35,067 bases of DNA. Origin: Phycisphaerae bacterium. Its GTDB lineage: Bacteria > Planctomycetota > Phycisphaerae > JAAYCJ01. The stretch lies in contig JAAYCJ010000101.1 in the NCBI GenBank assembly GCA_012729815.1, forward strand, positions 1-35,067, given 5' to 3'. Shown here piece after piece: positions 18,083 to 26,971 of the stretch (positions are counted from its first letter, which is position 1; the number at the start of each line of letters is the position of its first letter). The notes under the pieces are model-generated. The model was not told the origin of the DNA. It made no database searches and saw only the letters and a program-made list of their open reading frames with translations. The translations under genes and the position numbers were made by a program.

Positions 18083-20950
18083 ATGAAACGCTTGCTGCTC
18101 GCGGCGGTCGTTTTCGCCTGCGCCGCTTCGGCGTCGGCCCAATGGTCGGATGTCACGTACGATCTGAACGCGGGCGAGGAAAGCCGCGTCTACGGCCCCG
18201 ACCGGCACTACACGTCGGTCCGCCCGAAAGACGGGCAGTGGACCTTCTCAGCCGGCCTGGGCAACCACCCCGCAAGCCTGGAGGACGGGCGGATCGAAGT
18301 GCATTCGGCATCCGTCGTGCAGTTCGGCAAGTACAACGCCGCCTCCGGCAACGCCGGCCGCAGCAGCCACGTGACGTTCAAGGTGCGGCTCTCGGAACCG
18401 ATCAGCGGCGCGACATGGCGGATCGGCACCATCGGCCGGAACGTCAGCGCGGGAGCAAAACTCGCCGCCCGGTACAGCACTGATGGCGAGCACTGGACCG
18501 ACGCCTACGTCTGTCCAGCCGGAGGATCCGGCAACGTGCCGGTCCCTGACCAGGCCCTGCGGTTCGACTCCCCGACCACCGCCCTGTACTTCGGCTGGTA
18601 TGCCGACGTGCCGGAGGGCCAGACCGGCTGGTGGCTGATCGGAAGCACCGGAGAATTCACGTTCGCGCCGGCCAAACAAAACGCGACGCCGGCCGCCGCG
18701 CCCGTGGCCGGCGAGGATATCGACCTCCAGGGCCCGCGTTTCATCCCGAACGAGTTCTTCGGAACCACCACGCACGTCAACTCCGAGGGCACGATGCGGT
18801 TGCTGGATGAGCTGAACATCCGGACGGTGTCGATCAACTTCCGCTGGCCGGTTCTGGAGTTCGGCCGCGGAGAATACGCGTGGTCCAAAGAACGCGATTT
18901 CGGCAAGGGCAACTGGGTCATCGACAGCGCCGATCTGGGCGTGGAACACGGACTCGACCAGGTTCCGATGATCGACCAGCCGCCGGCGTGGGCGACGGGC
19001 GAAAACGGCACCTATCCCAACGACGAATCGGTCGAGGCGTTCGAGGAGTTCTGCTATCAGATCGCCACGCACTACAAAGGCAAGATCAGATACTGGATAG
19101 CCAACAATGAACCCGACATGGCCATCTGGAAAGACCGGTTCATCGTCTTCCTCAAGGCGATGCACAGCGGGATCAAGCGGGCCGACCCGGAAAACAAGGT
19201 CCTGCTCGCGGGTTTCGCGGGCGTCGAATCGCAGCAGCTCGAAGCCGTCTACCGACTCGGCGGCAAGGACTACTTCGACATCCTGACCTCGCACCCCTAC
19301 ACCCGCCCGCTGCCGCCGGAGGCCGGACTCCTCGAGCGGATGGAGGCCAACTACCGCGTGATGAAAAAGTACGGCGACGACAAGCCGATCTGGATCACCG
19401 AAATGGGCTGGAACGGCGTCGAAGCCGACACCCTCGAATACTGCCGTCACCAGTGGCCGGACCACCGGGCCTATTCCTGCACCGAAGAGGAACAGGCGCG
19501 GTACCTGGCCCGCGGGCACCTGCTGGCCGCGACCATGCCGTGGGTCGAACGCTTCTTCTTCTTCCACCTCCATCAGGAGCACCCCTACGACCAGGCCCTG
19601 CCCGGCGCGGACGGCTACATGGGCCTGTTCAGTCCGTGGATCGACGGAAACGTCCGGCCGAAGGAGGCGTGGTTCGCGGTCAAGACGGTCATCGCGATAC
19701 TCAACGAGGCCAACTACGTCGGCCAGATCGATATGGGCTCGCGAATCTGGGCCCTGATGTTCGAACGCGACAACGAAACCACGTTTGCGATCTGGAGCCT
19801 CGATGACGGCGTGACGCTGACCGTCGATGACGGCTCGGCGATCAAGACCGTGACGGGCATGGTGGGCACGCCGGTGCTGGCACTCGACGGCAAGCTGCCG
19901 GTTTCGGGTCGGCCGATCTACGTCAAGACCGACCGGGCCGATCGCGAGGCGTTCGCCGACAAGCTTCGCAACGCGACGATCGAGGGGGGAAAGGTGTTCG
20001 AACTGGCGGTCGGACTGGACATGGAACGGACCGAGGCGGCCACACCGTGCATCGACGTGCGGCTGACCAACGTCGGCAATGCAACGCAAAAAACCCCAGC
20101 CGTGTTCGTCGAGGTCGAAGAGCCGTGGCAGACCAAGACGGAGAAGGTCGCCGACGGCCACTCCCTCGCCGCCGGCGAGGAAGGCGTCTATCCGATCGAA
20201 CTCTCCGGGCCGCGGACCGGCGGTGAGGTCGTCTTGCGGGCCAAAGCCCACTTCTTCCACGGCGAACGGTTCCTGCGCGACGAGCGAACTATCCGCTACG
20301 TGACCGCCGGCGCCGTGCCAGCCGGATTCAAAGCCGACGGCGACCTGGCCGAGTGGGCCGATGCCACGCCGGTGGCCATCGGCGAGGTCCAGGATCAGCG
20401 GGACATGCCCGGCTGGGCCGGACCGGATGACTGCTCCGGCCGATGGTATGCCGCTTGGGACCAGGACAACCTCTACTTCGCCGCCGCGATCCGCGACAAC
20501 GTCCACGTCCAAAAGACAGATACCGTACATGCGGGCGACATCTGGCGGTCGGACTCGATCCAACTGGCGATCGACGCCGCCGGCGACGCCAAGCCATCGT
20601 CCAACGTGCCGCAATACGACAACGTCAACGACTACGAACTCGGCTTCGCCCTCGGCGCCGAAGGCCCGCTGGACTGGATCTGGGTGAGCCCGGGCGATCA
20701 GCCGGGCCAAGCGAACTTCAAACAACTGGCCGTGGTCCGCGACGAGACGGCGAAGGTCACCTACTATGAAGCCGCGATCCCGTGGTCCATCCTGAAACTG
20801 CCCGGTTCGCCCGAAGGCCGATGGATCGGCTTCAACGTGCTCGTCAACGACGACGACGGCGAAAGCCGTCGCGGCTGGATCAACTGGGCCCCGGGCATCG
20901 GAAACTGGAAAGACCCAAGCCTGTTCCCCAAAATGCGGATGGTTAAATAG
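18083..20950 (+). CDS. Secreted clan GH-A glycoside hydrolase with CBM9-like C-terminal domain
   Basis: This 955-residue protein has a clean signal peptide (MKRLLLAAVVFACAASASA, cleavage after residue 19) and GGAGG at 18073-18077, 5 bases before the ATG. Residues 20-205 form a beta-sandwich-like region. A GH-A barrel (GH39/GH5-like) spans about 215-600, with acid/base Glu343 in ANNEPD and nucleophile Glu440 in ITEMGW. An Ig-like segment and a CBM9-like domain (about 760-955: NLYFAAAIRDN, SDSIQLAID, DETAKVTYYEAAIPW) follow. It shares this plan with the gene at 2814-5918, so the locus encodes two exported enzymes of similar build. They would act outside the cytoplasm before the GH2 and GH36 enzymes. 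Confidence 0.8.
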   Translation: MKRLLLAAVVFACAASASAQWSDVTYDLNAGEESRVYGPDRHYTSVRPKDGQWTFSAGLGNHPASLEDGRIEVHSASVVQFGKYNAASGNAGRSSHVTFKVRLSEPISGATWRIGTIGRNVSAGAKLAARYSTDGEHWTDAYVCPAGGSGNVPVPDQALRFDSPTTALYFGWYADVPEGQTGWWLIGSTGEFTFAPAKQNATPAAAPVAGEDIDLQGPRFIPNEFFGTTTHVNSEGTMRLLDELNIRTVSINFRWPVLEFGRGEYAWSKERDFGKGNWVIDSADLGVEHGLDQVPMIDQPPAWATGENGTYPNDESVEAFEEFCYQIATHYKGKIRYWIANNEPDMAIWKDRFIVFLKAMHSGIKRADPENKVLLAGFAGVESQQLEAVYRLGGKDYFDILTSHPYTRPLPPEAGLLERMEANYRVMKKYGDDKPIWITEMGWNGVEADTLEYCRHQWPDHRAYSCTEEEQARYLARGHLLAATMPWVERFFFFHLHQEHPYDQALPGADGYMGLFSPWIDGNVRPKEAWFAVKTVIAILNEANYVGQIDMGSRIWALMFERDNETTFAIWSLDDGVTLTVDDGSAIKTVTGMVGTPVLALDGKLPVSGRPIYVKTDRADREAFADKLRNATIEGGKVFELAVGLDMERTEAATPCIDVRLTNVGNATQKTPAVFVEVEEPWQTKTEKVADGHSLAAGEEGVYPIELSGPRTGGEVVLRAKAHFFHGERFLRDERTIRYVTAGAVPAGFKADGDLAEWADATPVAIGEVQDQRDMPGWAGPDDCSGRWYAAWDQDNLYFAAAIRDNVHVQKTDTVHAGDIWRSDSIQLAIDAAGDAKPSSNVPQYDNVNDYELGFALGAEGPLDWIWVSPGDQPGQANFKQLAVVRDETAKVTYYEAAIPWSILKLPGSPEGRWIGFNVLVNDDDGESRRGWINWAPGIGNWKDPSLFPKMRMVK

Positions 20951-20969
20951 CGCAGCCGTCGGCGCACGC

Positions 20970-22946
20970 TCAGTCGGCCTTCTTGTACCTGATGATGCCG
21001 GCCGCCGGGCACTCCTTGAGCGCGACCTGAACGCCCTCGATCATCAGGTCGCCGCCCGACATGCGCGTGACCGTTCCCGTATCAGGATCGGTCACGTCAT
21101 AGTCCGCCTCAGCCGTCAAACCGCGCAACCGGCAGCGAAGCGTCTCCTCGCGGCATTGCTCCCGGCGAAACGCCTGCACGACGCCCTCGCCCAGATCGGG
21201 CCGGTCAAACTGCCAGGCCAGCCATCTATCCGCGTCGAGACTGTACGGCGTAAGCGGATAATAATCGCCGGTAAAACACCGGCGAACGGCAAGATATTCT
21301 CTGAGAATGCGCCGAAAGACATCGACGTCGATCCGCTCGCGCACGTCCGCCGGTTTGCCGCCCGCCCACGTCAGCACCATGGCCGGAGCATAGCCGCTGC
21401 GCAGGGCGTACGGGCCGAAACGGGCGGACAGCGGCACCGCCGCCGCGTGCAACGGAAGCCACAACGACAGGCCATACGTCATCCCCTGGCTCGACGCCGG
21501 GTCGAACTCATGGCTGGCCTGGCTGTCCGAACGCCAGAGGATGGCGCTGCGCTTGATCGTCTCCAGATCGAGCTTCCGGCCGCCGCAGCCGCAGTTGTCG
21601 ATCAGCAGATCCGGATCGCGCTCCAGCAGCCCGTCCCAAAAGGCGTAAAAGCCTTCATTGTAGCGAATCTGCTTCATCCCCAGACGGTCGGGATCGCTGC
21701 TCCGTGGCCAGATGTGCGTACCGTCGACGCGAAAGACGTCGATGCCGTACTCGGCGATGATCCGGGCGTAATAGTCGATCATGAAGGCGTTGACCTCCGG
21801 ATCGCCGTGATCGAGGCCGTAGAACACCTGGTCGCCGAAAATCTTGTCAGAGAACGGCTCGCCGACCCACTCGGGATGGTCCCTGGCGATATCCACGCCG
21901 GGATACACGCTGTTGGGCACGAACCACAGCAGGAACTTCATGCCGTGCTGCCGGGCGGCGTCGGAAACGGGCCGAATGCCGTCGGGAAACAGGTCCGGGT
22001 TAGGCTTGCGATCGGACTGGTGCGCAGCCCACTCGCCGTCGGCCTCGCCGCACCACTTCGCATCCATCCAGTAGCAGTCGACCGGCAGATCGTTCTGGAC
22101 ATACCACTCCATGTCCGCGATATGCCCCGCGGCGTTCATCCAGTTGCCCCACACGCAATGGGCGATCAATCCCTCAAACGGCCTGCCGCCCGGACGCGGC
22201 GAGTAGTATTCCAACAGCAATCGCCGCCACCGGTTGTGGGCGTCGATGCGATCGCCGCTCCAGAACAATACGAGCACGCGAGGCGAGCGAATCTTCTCGC
22301 CGGGCCGGAGCTTCAGATGCAGACCGTCCATCCCGTCACGGATACGGACCCCGCCCTCCGAAACGCGGGCAAACTCAGCCGTCCAGGGCCCCGTCCACCC
22401 CAAAGCGGCGATCAGGCCCTCGCTTCCCGTCTGGAGATTGAAAAACGGCATAGATTCGACGGAGGGGCTTCCGCTTGGCTCGTCGCCCGATGTGCATGTG
22501 TGCCAGCCATGGGAGTGCAGATTGACCGTCTGACCGGGCTGAATGGGCGTGGCAAGCGGCTGATAGTCGCCAAACTCGCCCGCGCTGCCTTTGGCATGGT
22601 GAAGGACCGGACCCTCACTCCCAGCGTCGGTCGCCAAATCGATCGATTTCAGGCCTTCCAGAACGAGGGTGTCATCTTTTCCAACGTTCTCGAAATGAAC
22701 GATCCACTCCACGGCCGCCCAATCGGCATACTCGATGCCCTCGCAGATGACCCGCAGGCCGCTCCGCGGGTCGGTCCACGTTCGCATATGGCGAACACGC
22801 CCGTCGTCGATGCGATTGCTATCGACCCCATGAGGCCACGCGGCCAAACACTCAGCGGATGACCGGTTGCCATAAACGAACGAAAACGGGAGCGACGCCG
22901 CTTGGCCGCGCAGCCCATCCACGACCCGACTCTGTATCGTGTGCAT
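20970..22946 (-). CDS. GH36 alpha-galactosidase-like enzyme
   Basis: This 658-residue protein on the minus strand is a GH36-type barrel without the NPCBM domain. It carries CYWMDAKWCG, IDVFRVDGTHIWP with nucleophile Asp408, LIDNCGCGGRKLDLE, and LWRSDSQ with acid/base Asp474. It lacks a signal peptide. Minus-strand GAGGA lies about 10 bases upstream of the ATG. Its 3' end converges on the GH-A gene with only 19 bases between them and no visible terminator hairpin. The catalytic pair is intact, so it probably hydrolyses an alpha-galactoside-type linkage in the same glycan; exact specificity is open. Confidence 0.85.
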   Translation of the reverse strand: MHTIQSRVVDGLRGQAASLPFSFVYGNRSSAECLAAWPHGVDSNRIDDGRVRHMRTWTDPRSGLRVICEGIEYADWAAVEWIVHFENVGKDDTLVLEGLKSIDLATDAGSEGPVLHHAKGSAGEFGDYQPLATPIQPGQTVNLHSHGWHTCTSGDEPSGSPSVESMPFFNLQTGSEGLIAALGWTGPWTAEFARVSEGGVRIRDGMDGLHLKLRPGEKIRSPRVLVLFWSGDRIDAHNRWRRLLLEYYSPRPGGRPFEGLIAHCVWGNWMNAAGHIADMEWYVQNDLPVDCYWMDAKWCGEADGEWAAHQSDRKPNPDLFPDGIRPVSDAARQHGMKFLLWFVPNSVYPGVDIARDHPEWVGEPFSDKIFGDQVFYGLDHGDPEVNAFMIDYYARIIAEYGIDVFRVDGTHIWPRSSDPDRLGMKQIRYNEGFYAFWDGLLERDPDLLIDNCGCGGRKLDLETIKRSAILWRSDSQASHEFDPASSQGMTYGLSLWLPLHAAAVPLSARFGPYALRSGYAPAMVLTWAGGKPADVRERIDVDVFRRILREYLAVRRCFTGDYYPLTPYSLDADRWLAWQFDRPDLGEGVVQAFRREQCREETLRCRLRGLTAEADYDVTDPDTGTVTRMSGGDLMIEGVQVALKECPAAGIIRYKKAD

Positions 22947-22973
22947 GTCAATTGATCCTCAACATCCCGTGGT

Positions 22974-23002
22974 ATGATCGGGACATCCGCGGAGTACGTC
23001 AA
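22974..23002 (-). promoter_or_regulatory. Candidate promoter of the minus-strand GH36 gene
   Basis: On the minus strand TTGACG (22997-23002) and GATCAT (22974-22979) are separated by 17 bases, placing transcription start about 20 bases before the start codon. The -10 box is weak. Confidence 0.35.
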
Positions 23003-23014
23003 GAGGCTGGAATT

Positions 23015-23035
23015 CGCCGGGCGAGAAACCCGGCG
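23015..23035. other. Hairpin in the divergent intergenic region
   Basis: CGCCGGG (23015-23021) and CCCGGCG (23029-23035) form a perfect 7-bp stem with a 7-base loop, without a following T-run. It lies upstream of both divergent genes. It may be a regulator site or a fortuitous GC stem. Nothing else recognisable was seen between 22947 and 23191 apart from this and the candidate GH36 promoter. Confidence 0.4.
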
Positions 23036-23191
23036 ATGATCGCCGAACGCCATCAGGTGGCAAATCGACGATCGTGAGAAAACACTGGAATCTCCCTTAG
23101 AAATAATAGCCAGTAGTGGCCGACTGGTCGCGCTGAGGCGAAAACGCTTTTCCGTCGTCTGAAGACAACGAACCGTCGGAAGGAGCAGATC

Positions 23192-26100
23192 ATGTCTGGC
23201 CGATCCCGGAGTCCTCTGGCTGTGGTTGGAGTGTGTCTTCTGTTGACGTGGTTCATCGGCACGTGGATCCCCGGCTGCGGAGGGCCCGGTCTCGAAGACC
23301 CCAATGACACCGTCGAGAAGCTCTTTCCAGCCAAGGATGTCGAAACGGTTCGCAACGCCGCCGTCGCGTTCGACGAACTGCTCAAGACCAACTCGCGTGA
23401 GGCGGCCCGCACCGCCCTCGTCCAGAAACTCCTGAATGAGGACGAAAACGTCGACTCCGCCCAGCTGTTCGAGGACGGCTACAGCATCTACATCGAATTT
23501 AAGGACGGCTGCGCCGGCATCGTCGATACCACCGACCATGCCGCCTTGCTCGAACGCGCCGACGAACCCGATAACGGGCCCTGGACCCAGTCCGACGCCG
23601 TTGCCAAGCACGCCGATGCCGGATCGCCCGGAGCCAGGTCGCCGACCGCCGATCGCCGCTTCGCCGCCAAGTCCAGCGACGGCCTGGATCTCCAGACTCC
23701 CGGCTCGCGCACCGTCAAGATCATCGACGCCGCCGGCGTCACCACGCCCTACTGCAAGATCATCGCCCAGAACGCCCGTCAGATGCTCCTCGACCGCGGG
23801 TGGGACGAGAACGATATCTCGCTCAAAACCCGGACCGACACCAGCGTGACTCCGCAGGATTTCTTCCAGCTTAACGACGCCGGAATCGTCATCCTCATCG
23901 GGCACACCTACCACGGGACCTCAAAAAAGACCGGCCAGATGATGTACTTCTTCCAGTGCTGTGCGAACGCGGACTTCACCGGCGTCGACGGCGCCCAAGC
24001 CCAGGCCCTCTATGAGAAGATGCGCGACGAAAAGAAACTCCTCGTCACCACCGCCACCGATGATGCAACCGGCGAACAGGGCGAGCAACTGGTTTTCCGC
24101 AGCGACGCGTTTGGAGAAAACTTCGCCGGCAACTTCCCCAACAGCTACGTGCACCTGGTCTCCTGCTCTTCCTGGCAGTACCGCGACGAATTCAAGCAGG
24201 CCGGCTGCGGCAGCTTCACCGGATGGGACGGCCGCGAGATCTGGCGCGACGGTTGCGACGGTCTCCTCGGTTCGCTGTTCGCCATGATGCACCCCGATGG
24301 GGCCATGACCGACGCACAGGCCCACGCCGCCATCGCCGAATGGGGCTACGGCGTCAGCCATCCTGATCCGCAGCCCTCCATTCTCATGCAGGAGCCCGGC
24401 GAGAAGGCCTTCTACCTGCCCGCCTGGCTCCAAGCCGAGGTGGATATCTCCACCCTGCCCGAGGAGACCGACAAGCTCGTCGTCGAGATCGCCTACAGCG
24501 ATGACTGTCCGCCCGAAACCTTCGAGTTCTCCCTCGCCGAGCTGGAGGCCGACGACGGCACGATCGATCTGGGCGACGTGTTTCCGGTCGATGCGACGAT
24601 GACCCTCAAGGCCCTGGACGCCGAAGACGCCCTGCTTAAAACACGCGACATGCTGGTCGCCTTCGAATGCGGCAGAAACGAGGAGGAACTGGCCTTCTGC
24701 CTCGGAGATCTCGACCTGATGTTGGGAGCCTACCCTGCCGAAGGCGACGGCGCCGTCCACCACATCGACGTGTCCTTCGACTATGCCAGCGACGAACTGA
24801 CCGACCCAGCCGCGGTCCAGGTGACGCCAAGCGACGAGTCGATCACCGCCTGGACCAGGCTGGAGGCCGGCGCCGGAGCCCTGACCACCACAGCCTACAA
24901 TGCCGTCGGCGAAATCGTCGGACGCAGCGAAACCGTCCTGTCGGTCGATTGCGGCGAAAACGTCCAGGACGTCTGCTACGGCTGGATCAAGGTCCAGGCC
25001 GACGAACTGCCGCCGGATGCCGAGCGGGTGGACATCCAAGCCGACGGCGGAGCGGCCGGAGACCTCACGGGTACGTTCGCTCCGGGCGAAGCGGTCTACC
25101 TCTACGGATACGACGTTGGCGACACCGTGGAGATCGACGCCGACGTCTTCGGGGCGTACGATTCGGACCTGGGCTCCGATTCGACCACCGTCACGATTGT
25201 CTGCGGCGAGAACCTTGCCGTCGTCGGGGTCTATCAGTACGGCATCGCCATGTCCGCCGACACCGAGGAGATCCCCGCCGACGGAACCACCGCTGCGACC
25301 GTCACCGCCACCCTCCGCAAGTGGGCCGAAGGCGACGTCCTGGCCCCCACCGGCGACCCGATCCCCGGCAAACAGGTCGAGTTCTTCACCGATTTCGGCG
25401 ACCTCGCCGAGCCCACCACTGCCACCTCCGGCGCCGACGGCAAAGCCACCGTCCAACTGACCGGAACCGCCAACGGCATCGCCTGCGTCGGCGCCGCCGT
25501 CACCGCCGACCTCGTCGAATCGAACAACCGGGCCGTCGTCGCCATCGGACAGGTCGTCCGCATCCTCCCCGAGGAAATCACCATCAACTACGACCAGATC
25601 GCCGAAATGACCGCCGACGTCAGGCCCACCCCGGCCGAGGACACCCATATCGTCTACTACTGGAGGATTAAGTCCTCCTTCGGACACCTCAACGGCGGGA
25701 CCCCCGACGCCTTCCACGAATTCGTCGAGACCGACCAGCCCGCCTGCGTCTACCGCCCTCGCGGAAACGGTGAGGCCGTGGACGCCAACCGCCAGATCCT
25801 CGAACTCACCGCCTTCCGCGTCGAAAACGGCAACCGTACCCTCCTGGGTACCGCCCAGGCCAAAATCGCCGTCGTCGCACCCACCAGCATCGAACTCCCC
25901 GTCGCCTACTTCGAGTGGCAGGGGACCGAGCCCGCTGGTCAGGAGCAGATGTACTGGATCAACGCCGGGTGGACCTGGGATCCCATGCCCAAAGCCGTCC
26001 AGTACGACATCATGCTCCATACCAACGGCAACGATCCCGACGGCGTGCCCGATGATGGCGACGTCTGGGTTAAGACCGGCGATGAGTACAGCGACACTGA

Positions 26101-26251
26101 GGACTACTACTACATCAACTACCCGCGAAGCAAGAAGTTCCACATCGGTCCCGGATGGGGCAGCGTGCAGGAGGAGATGCAGACCCCCTACGACTACATC
26201 ACCAACCGCACCGCCGGATGGACTATCACGGTCAAACCGAGATATGAATAG
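23192..26251 (+). CDS. Large lipoprotein with possible clan-CD peptidase fold and Ig-like (Big_1) modules
   Basis: This 1019-residue protein has a signal sequence ending in IPGC, with Cys29 as the likely lipidation site, although Pro at -2 is unusual for a lipobox. Residues 170-400 contain VILIGHTYHG (His238 or His241) and, later, VHLVSCSSWQY (Cys325). A hydrophobic strand before His-Gly and another before Cys is the pattern of clan-CD peptidases (caspase, gingipain, clostripain). Residues about 410-680 hold three related beta modules marked by CGRN/CGEN. Residues about 681-788 match a bacterial Ig-like group 1 domain (ADGTTAATVTATL). The C-terminus is rich in aromatic residues. A GGAAGGAG ribosome binding site precedes the ATG. 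Function is unknown; an envelope-anchored peptidase or adhesin is the best guess. Confidence 0.6.
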   Translation: MSGRSRSPLAVVGVCLLLTWFIGTWIPGCGGPGLEDPNDTVEKLFPAKDVETVRNAAVAFDELLKTNSREAARTALVQKLLNEDENVDSAQLFEDGYSIYIEFKDGCAGIVDTTDHAALLERADEPDNGPWTQSDAVAKHADAGSPGARSPTADRRFAAKSSDGLDLQTPGSRTVKIIDAAGVTTPYCKIIAQNARQMLLDRGWDENDISLKTRTDTSVTPQDFFQLNDAGIVILIGHTYHGTSKKTGQMMYFFQCCANADFTGVDGAQAQALYEKMRDEKKLLVTTATDDATGEQGEQLVFRSDAFGENFAGNFPNSYVHLVSCSSWQYRDEFKQAGCGSFTGWDGREIWRDGCDGLLGSLFAMMHPDGAMTDAQAHAAIAEWGYGVSHPDPQPSILMQEPGEKAFYLPAWLQAEVDISTLPEETDKLVVEIAYSDDCPPETFEFSLAELEADDGTIDLGDVFPVDATMTLKALDAEDALLKTRDMLVAFECGRNEEELAFCLGDLDLMLGAYPAEGDGAVHHIDVSFDYASDELTDPAAVQVTPSDESITAWTRLEAGAGALTTTAYNAVGEIVGRSETVLSVDCGENVQDVCYGWIKVQADELPPDAERVDIQADGGAAGDLTGTFAPGEAVYLYGYDVGDTVEIDADVFGAYDSDLGSDSTTVTIVCGENLAVVGVYQYGIAMSADTEEIPADGTTAATVTATLRKWAEGDVLAPTGDPIPGKQVEFFTDFGDLAEPTTATSGADGKATVQLTGTANGIACVGAAVTADLVESNNRAVVAIGQVVRILPEEITINYDQIAEMTADVRPTPAEDTHIVYYWRIKSSFGHLNGGTPDAFHEFVETDQPACVYRPRGNGEAVDANRQILELTAFRVENGNRTLLGTAQAKIAVVAPTSIELPVAYFEWQGTEPAGQEQMYWINAGWTWDPMPKAVQYDIMLHTNGNDPDGVPDDGDVWVKTGDEYSDTEDYYYINYPRSKKFHIGPGWGSVQEEMQTPYDYITNRTAGWTITVKPRYE

Positions 26252-26342
26252 GCCTCGTCAGCGACGCGGACGCACGGTGCCCCTCCCGCAGGCCCTGCGA
26301 CCCGATCCTGCCGCAGCACGATCGTCACGGCCGGCAGCCCGC

Positions 26343-26798
26343 TCAGTAATCGAGGGTCAGGATCCGACCGCTCGTGAAGCTGAAAAAAACGTCCTTGTCA
26401 GCCAGCCTCACGCCTTCGCCGAGGTCGCTCTCGCGCCTGCCCGCGGCCCTGAGGCAGGTCGGACAGACCATCAGGATCGCCCCGTTGCGACGAAGAGTCT
26501 GAAGCTTCTCTCGCAGCCGGCCGTAAGGCTGGACCTGGAAATTCGGCGCATCTCTCAGCAACACCCTCACGCCCTCCAGATCCGCATAGACCAGAACCGG
26601 CCGATCCGCACTCATGATCTCAGCCATCTGCAGGGCCATCAGCACGGCGCGGGAGTTGTCCAGCCCCTTGCTCAAATGGATGAACACCCCGTCGCCCCCC
26701 ACCGGCTGAGTCGTCTGGGCGACGCCCTGGTAAACCGCCACTCCGATCGCCAGCACGGCGACCGCGCCGATCAGTTGGATTCTTCTCGCCTTGCCCAT
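26343..26798 (-). CDS. DsrE-like periplasmic protein
   Basis: This 151-residue protein has an N-terminal hydrophobic segment (residues 7-27) that is a signal peptide or anchor, then a DsrE/DsrF-like alpha/beta fold. Features are VFIHLSKGLDNSRAVLMALQMA, VLVYADLEGVRVLL, and MVCPTCLRAAG with two cysteines in a CxxC arrangement. Members of this superfamily handle sulfur or act as small periplasmic proteins of unknown role. AAAGGAG lies 7 bases before the ATG on the minus strand. It diverges from the hypF-like gene, and their promoters sit close together. Confidence 0.7.
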   Translation of the reverse strand: MGKARRIQLIGAVAVLAIGVAVYQGVAQTTQPVGGDGVFIHLSKGLDNSRAVLMALQMAEIMSADRPVLVYADLEGVRVLLRDAPNFQVQPYGRLREKLQTLRRNGAILMVCPTCLRAAGRRESDLGEGVRLADKDVFFSFTSGRILTLDY

Positions 26799-26866
26799 CG
26801 CGTCGCTCCTTTAATTACGGCAAACGTCAATGACCGGGCCGCCCCACAGCAGCCCCCCTGCCGCAG

Positions 26867-26894
26867 ATTATACCCGTTCGCCGCAAGGCGACAA
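26867..26894 (-). promoter_or_regulatory. Promoter of the DsrE-like gene
   Basis: A perfect minus-strand TATAAT occupies 26867-26872, with TTGTCG at 26889-26894 as the -35 box and 16-base spacing. Confidence 0.5.
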
Positions 26895-26901
26895 GCGCAG
26901 C

Positions 26902-26930
26902 TTGCCGGACCTTCGCATCGGCCGTACAAT
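26902..26930 (+). promoter_or_regulatory. Promoter of the hypF-hypD-like genes
   Basis: TTGCCG at 26902-26907 and TACAAT at 26925-26930 are separated by exactly 17 bases, about 42 bases upstream of the GTG at 26972. It is back to back with the minus-strand promoter at 26867-26894. Confidence 0.55.
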
Positions 26931-26971
26931 AGACTGGCTGAACCGGGTGGGCCGGTCGTTGCAGGAGTCGC

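Noticed and set aside
21156-22862. Plus-strand open frame of 568 codons over the minus-strand GH36 gene.
   Set aside because: The minus-strand frame carries full GH36 catalytic motifs; the plus-strand translation shows none.
26252-26342. Terminator between the convergent lipoprotein and DsrE-like genes; also looked at 20951-20969 and 29855-29914.
   Set aside because: No stem followed by a T-run is visible in any of the three gaps.
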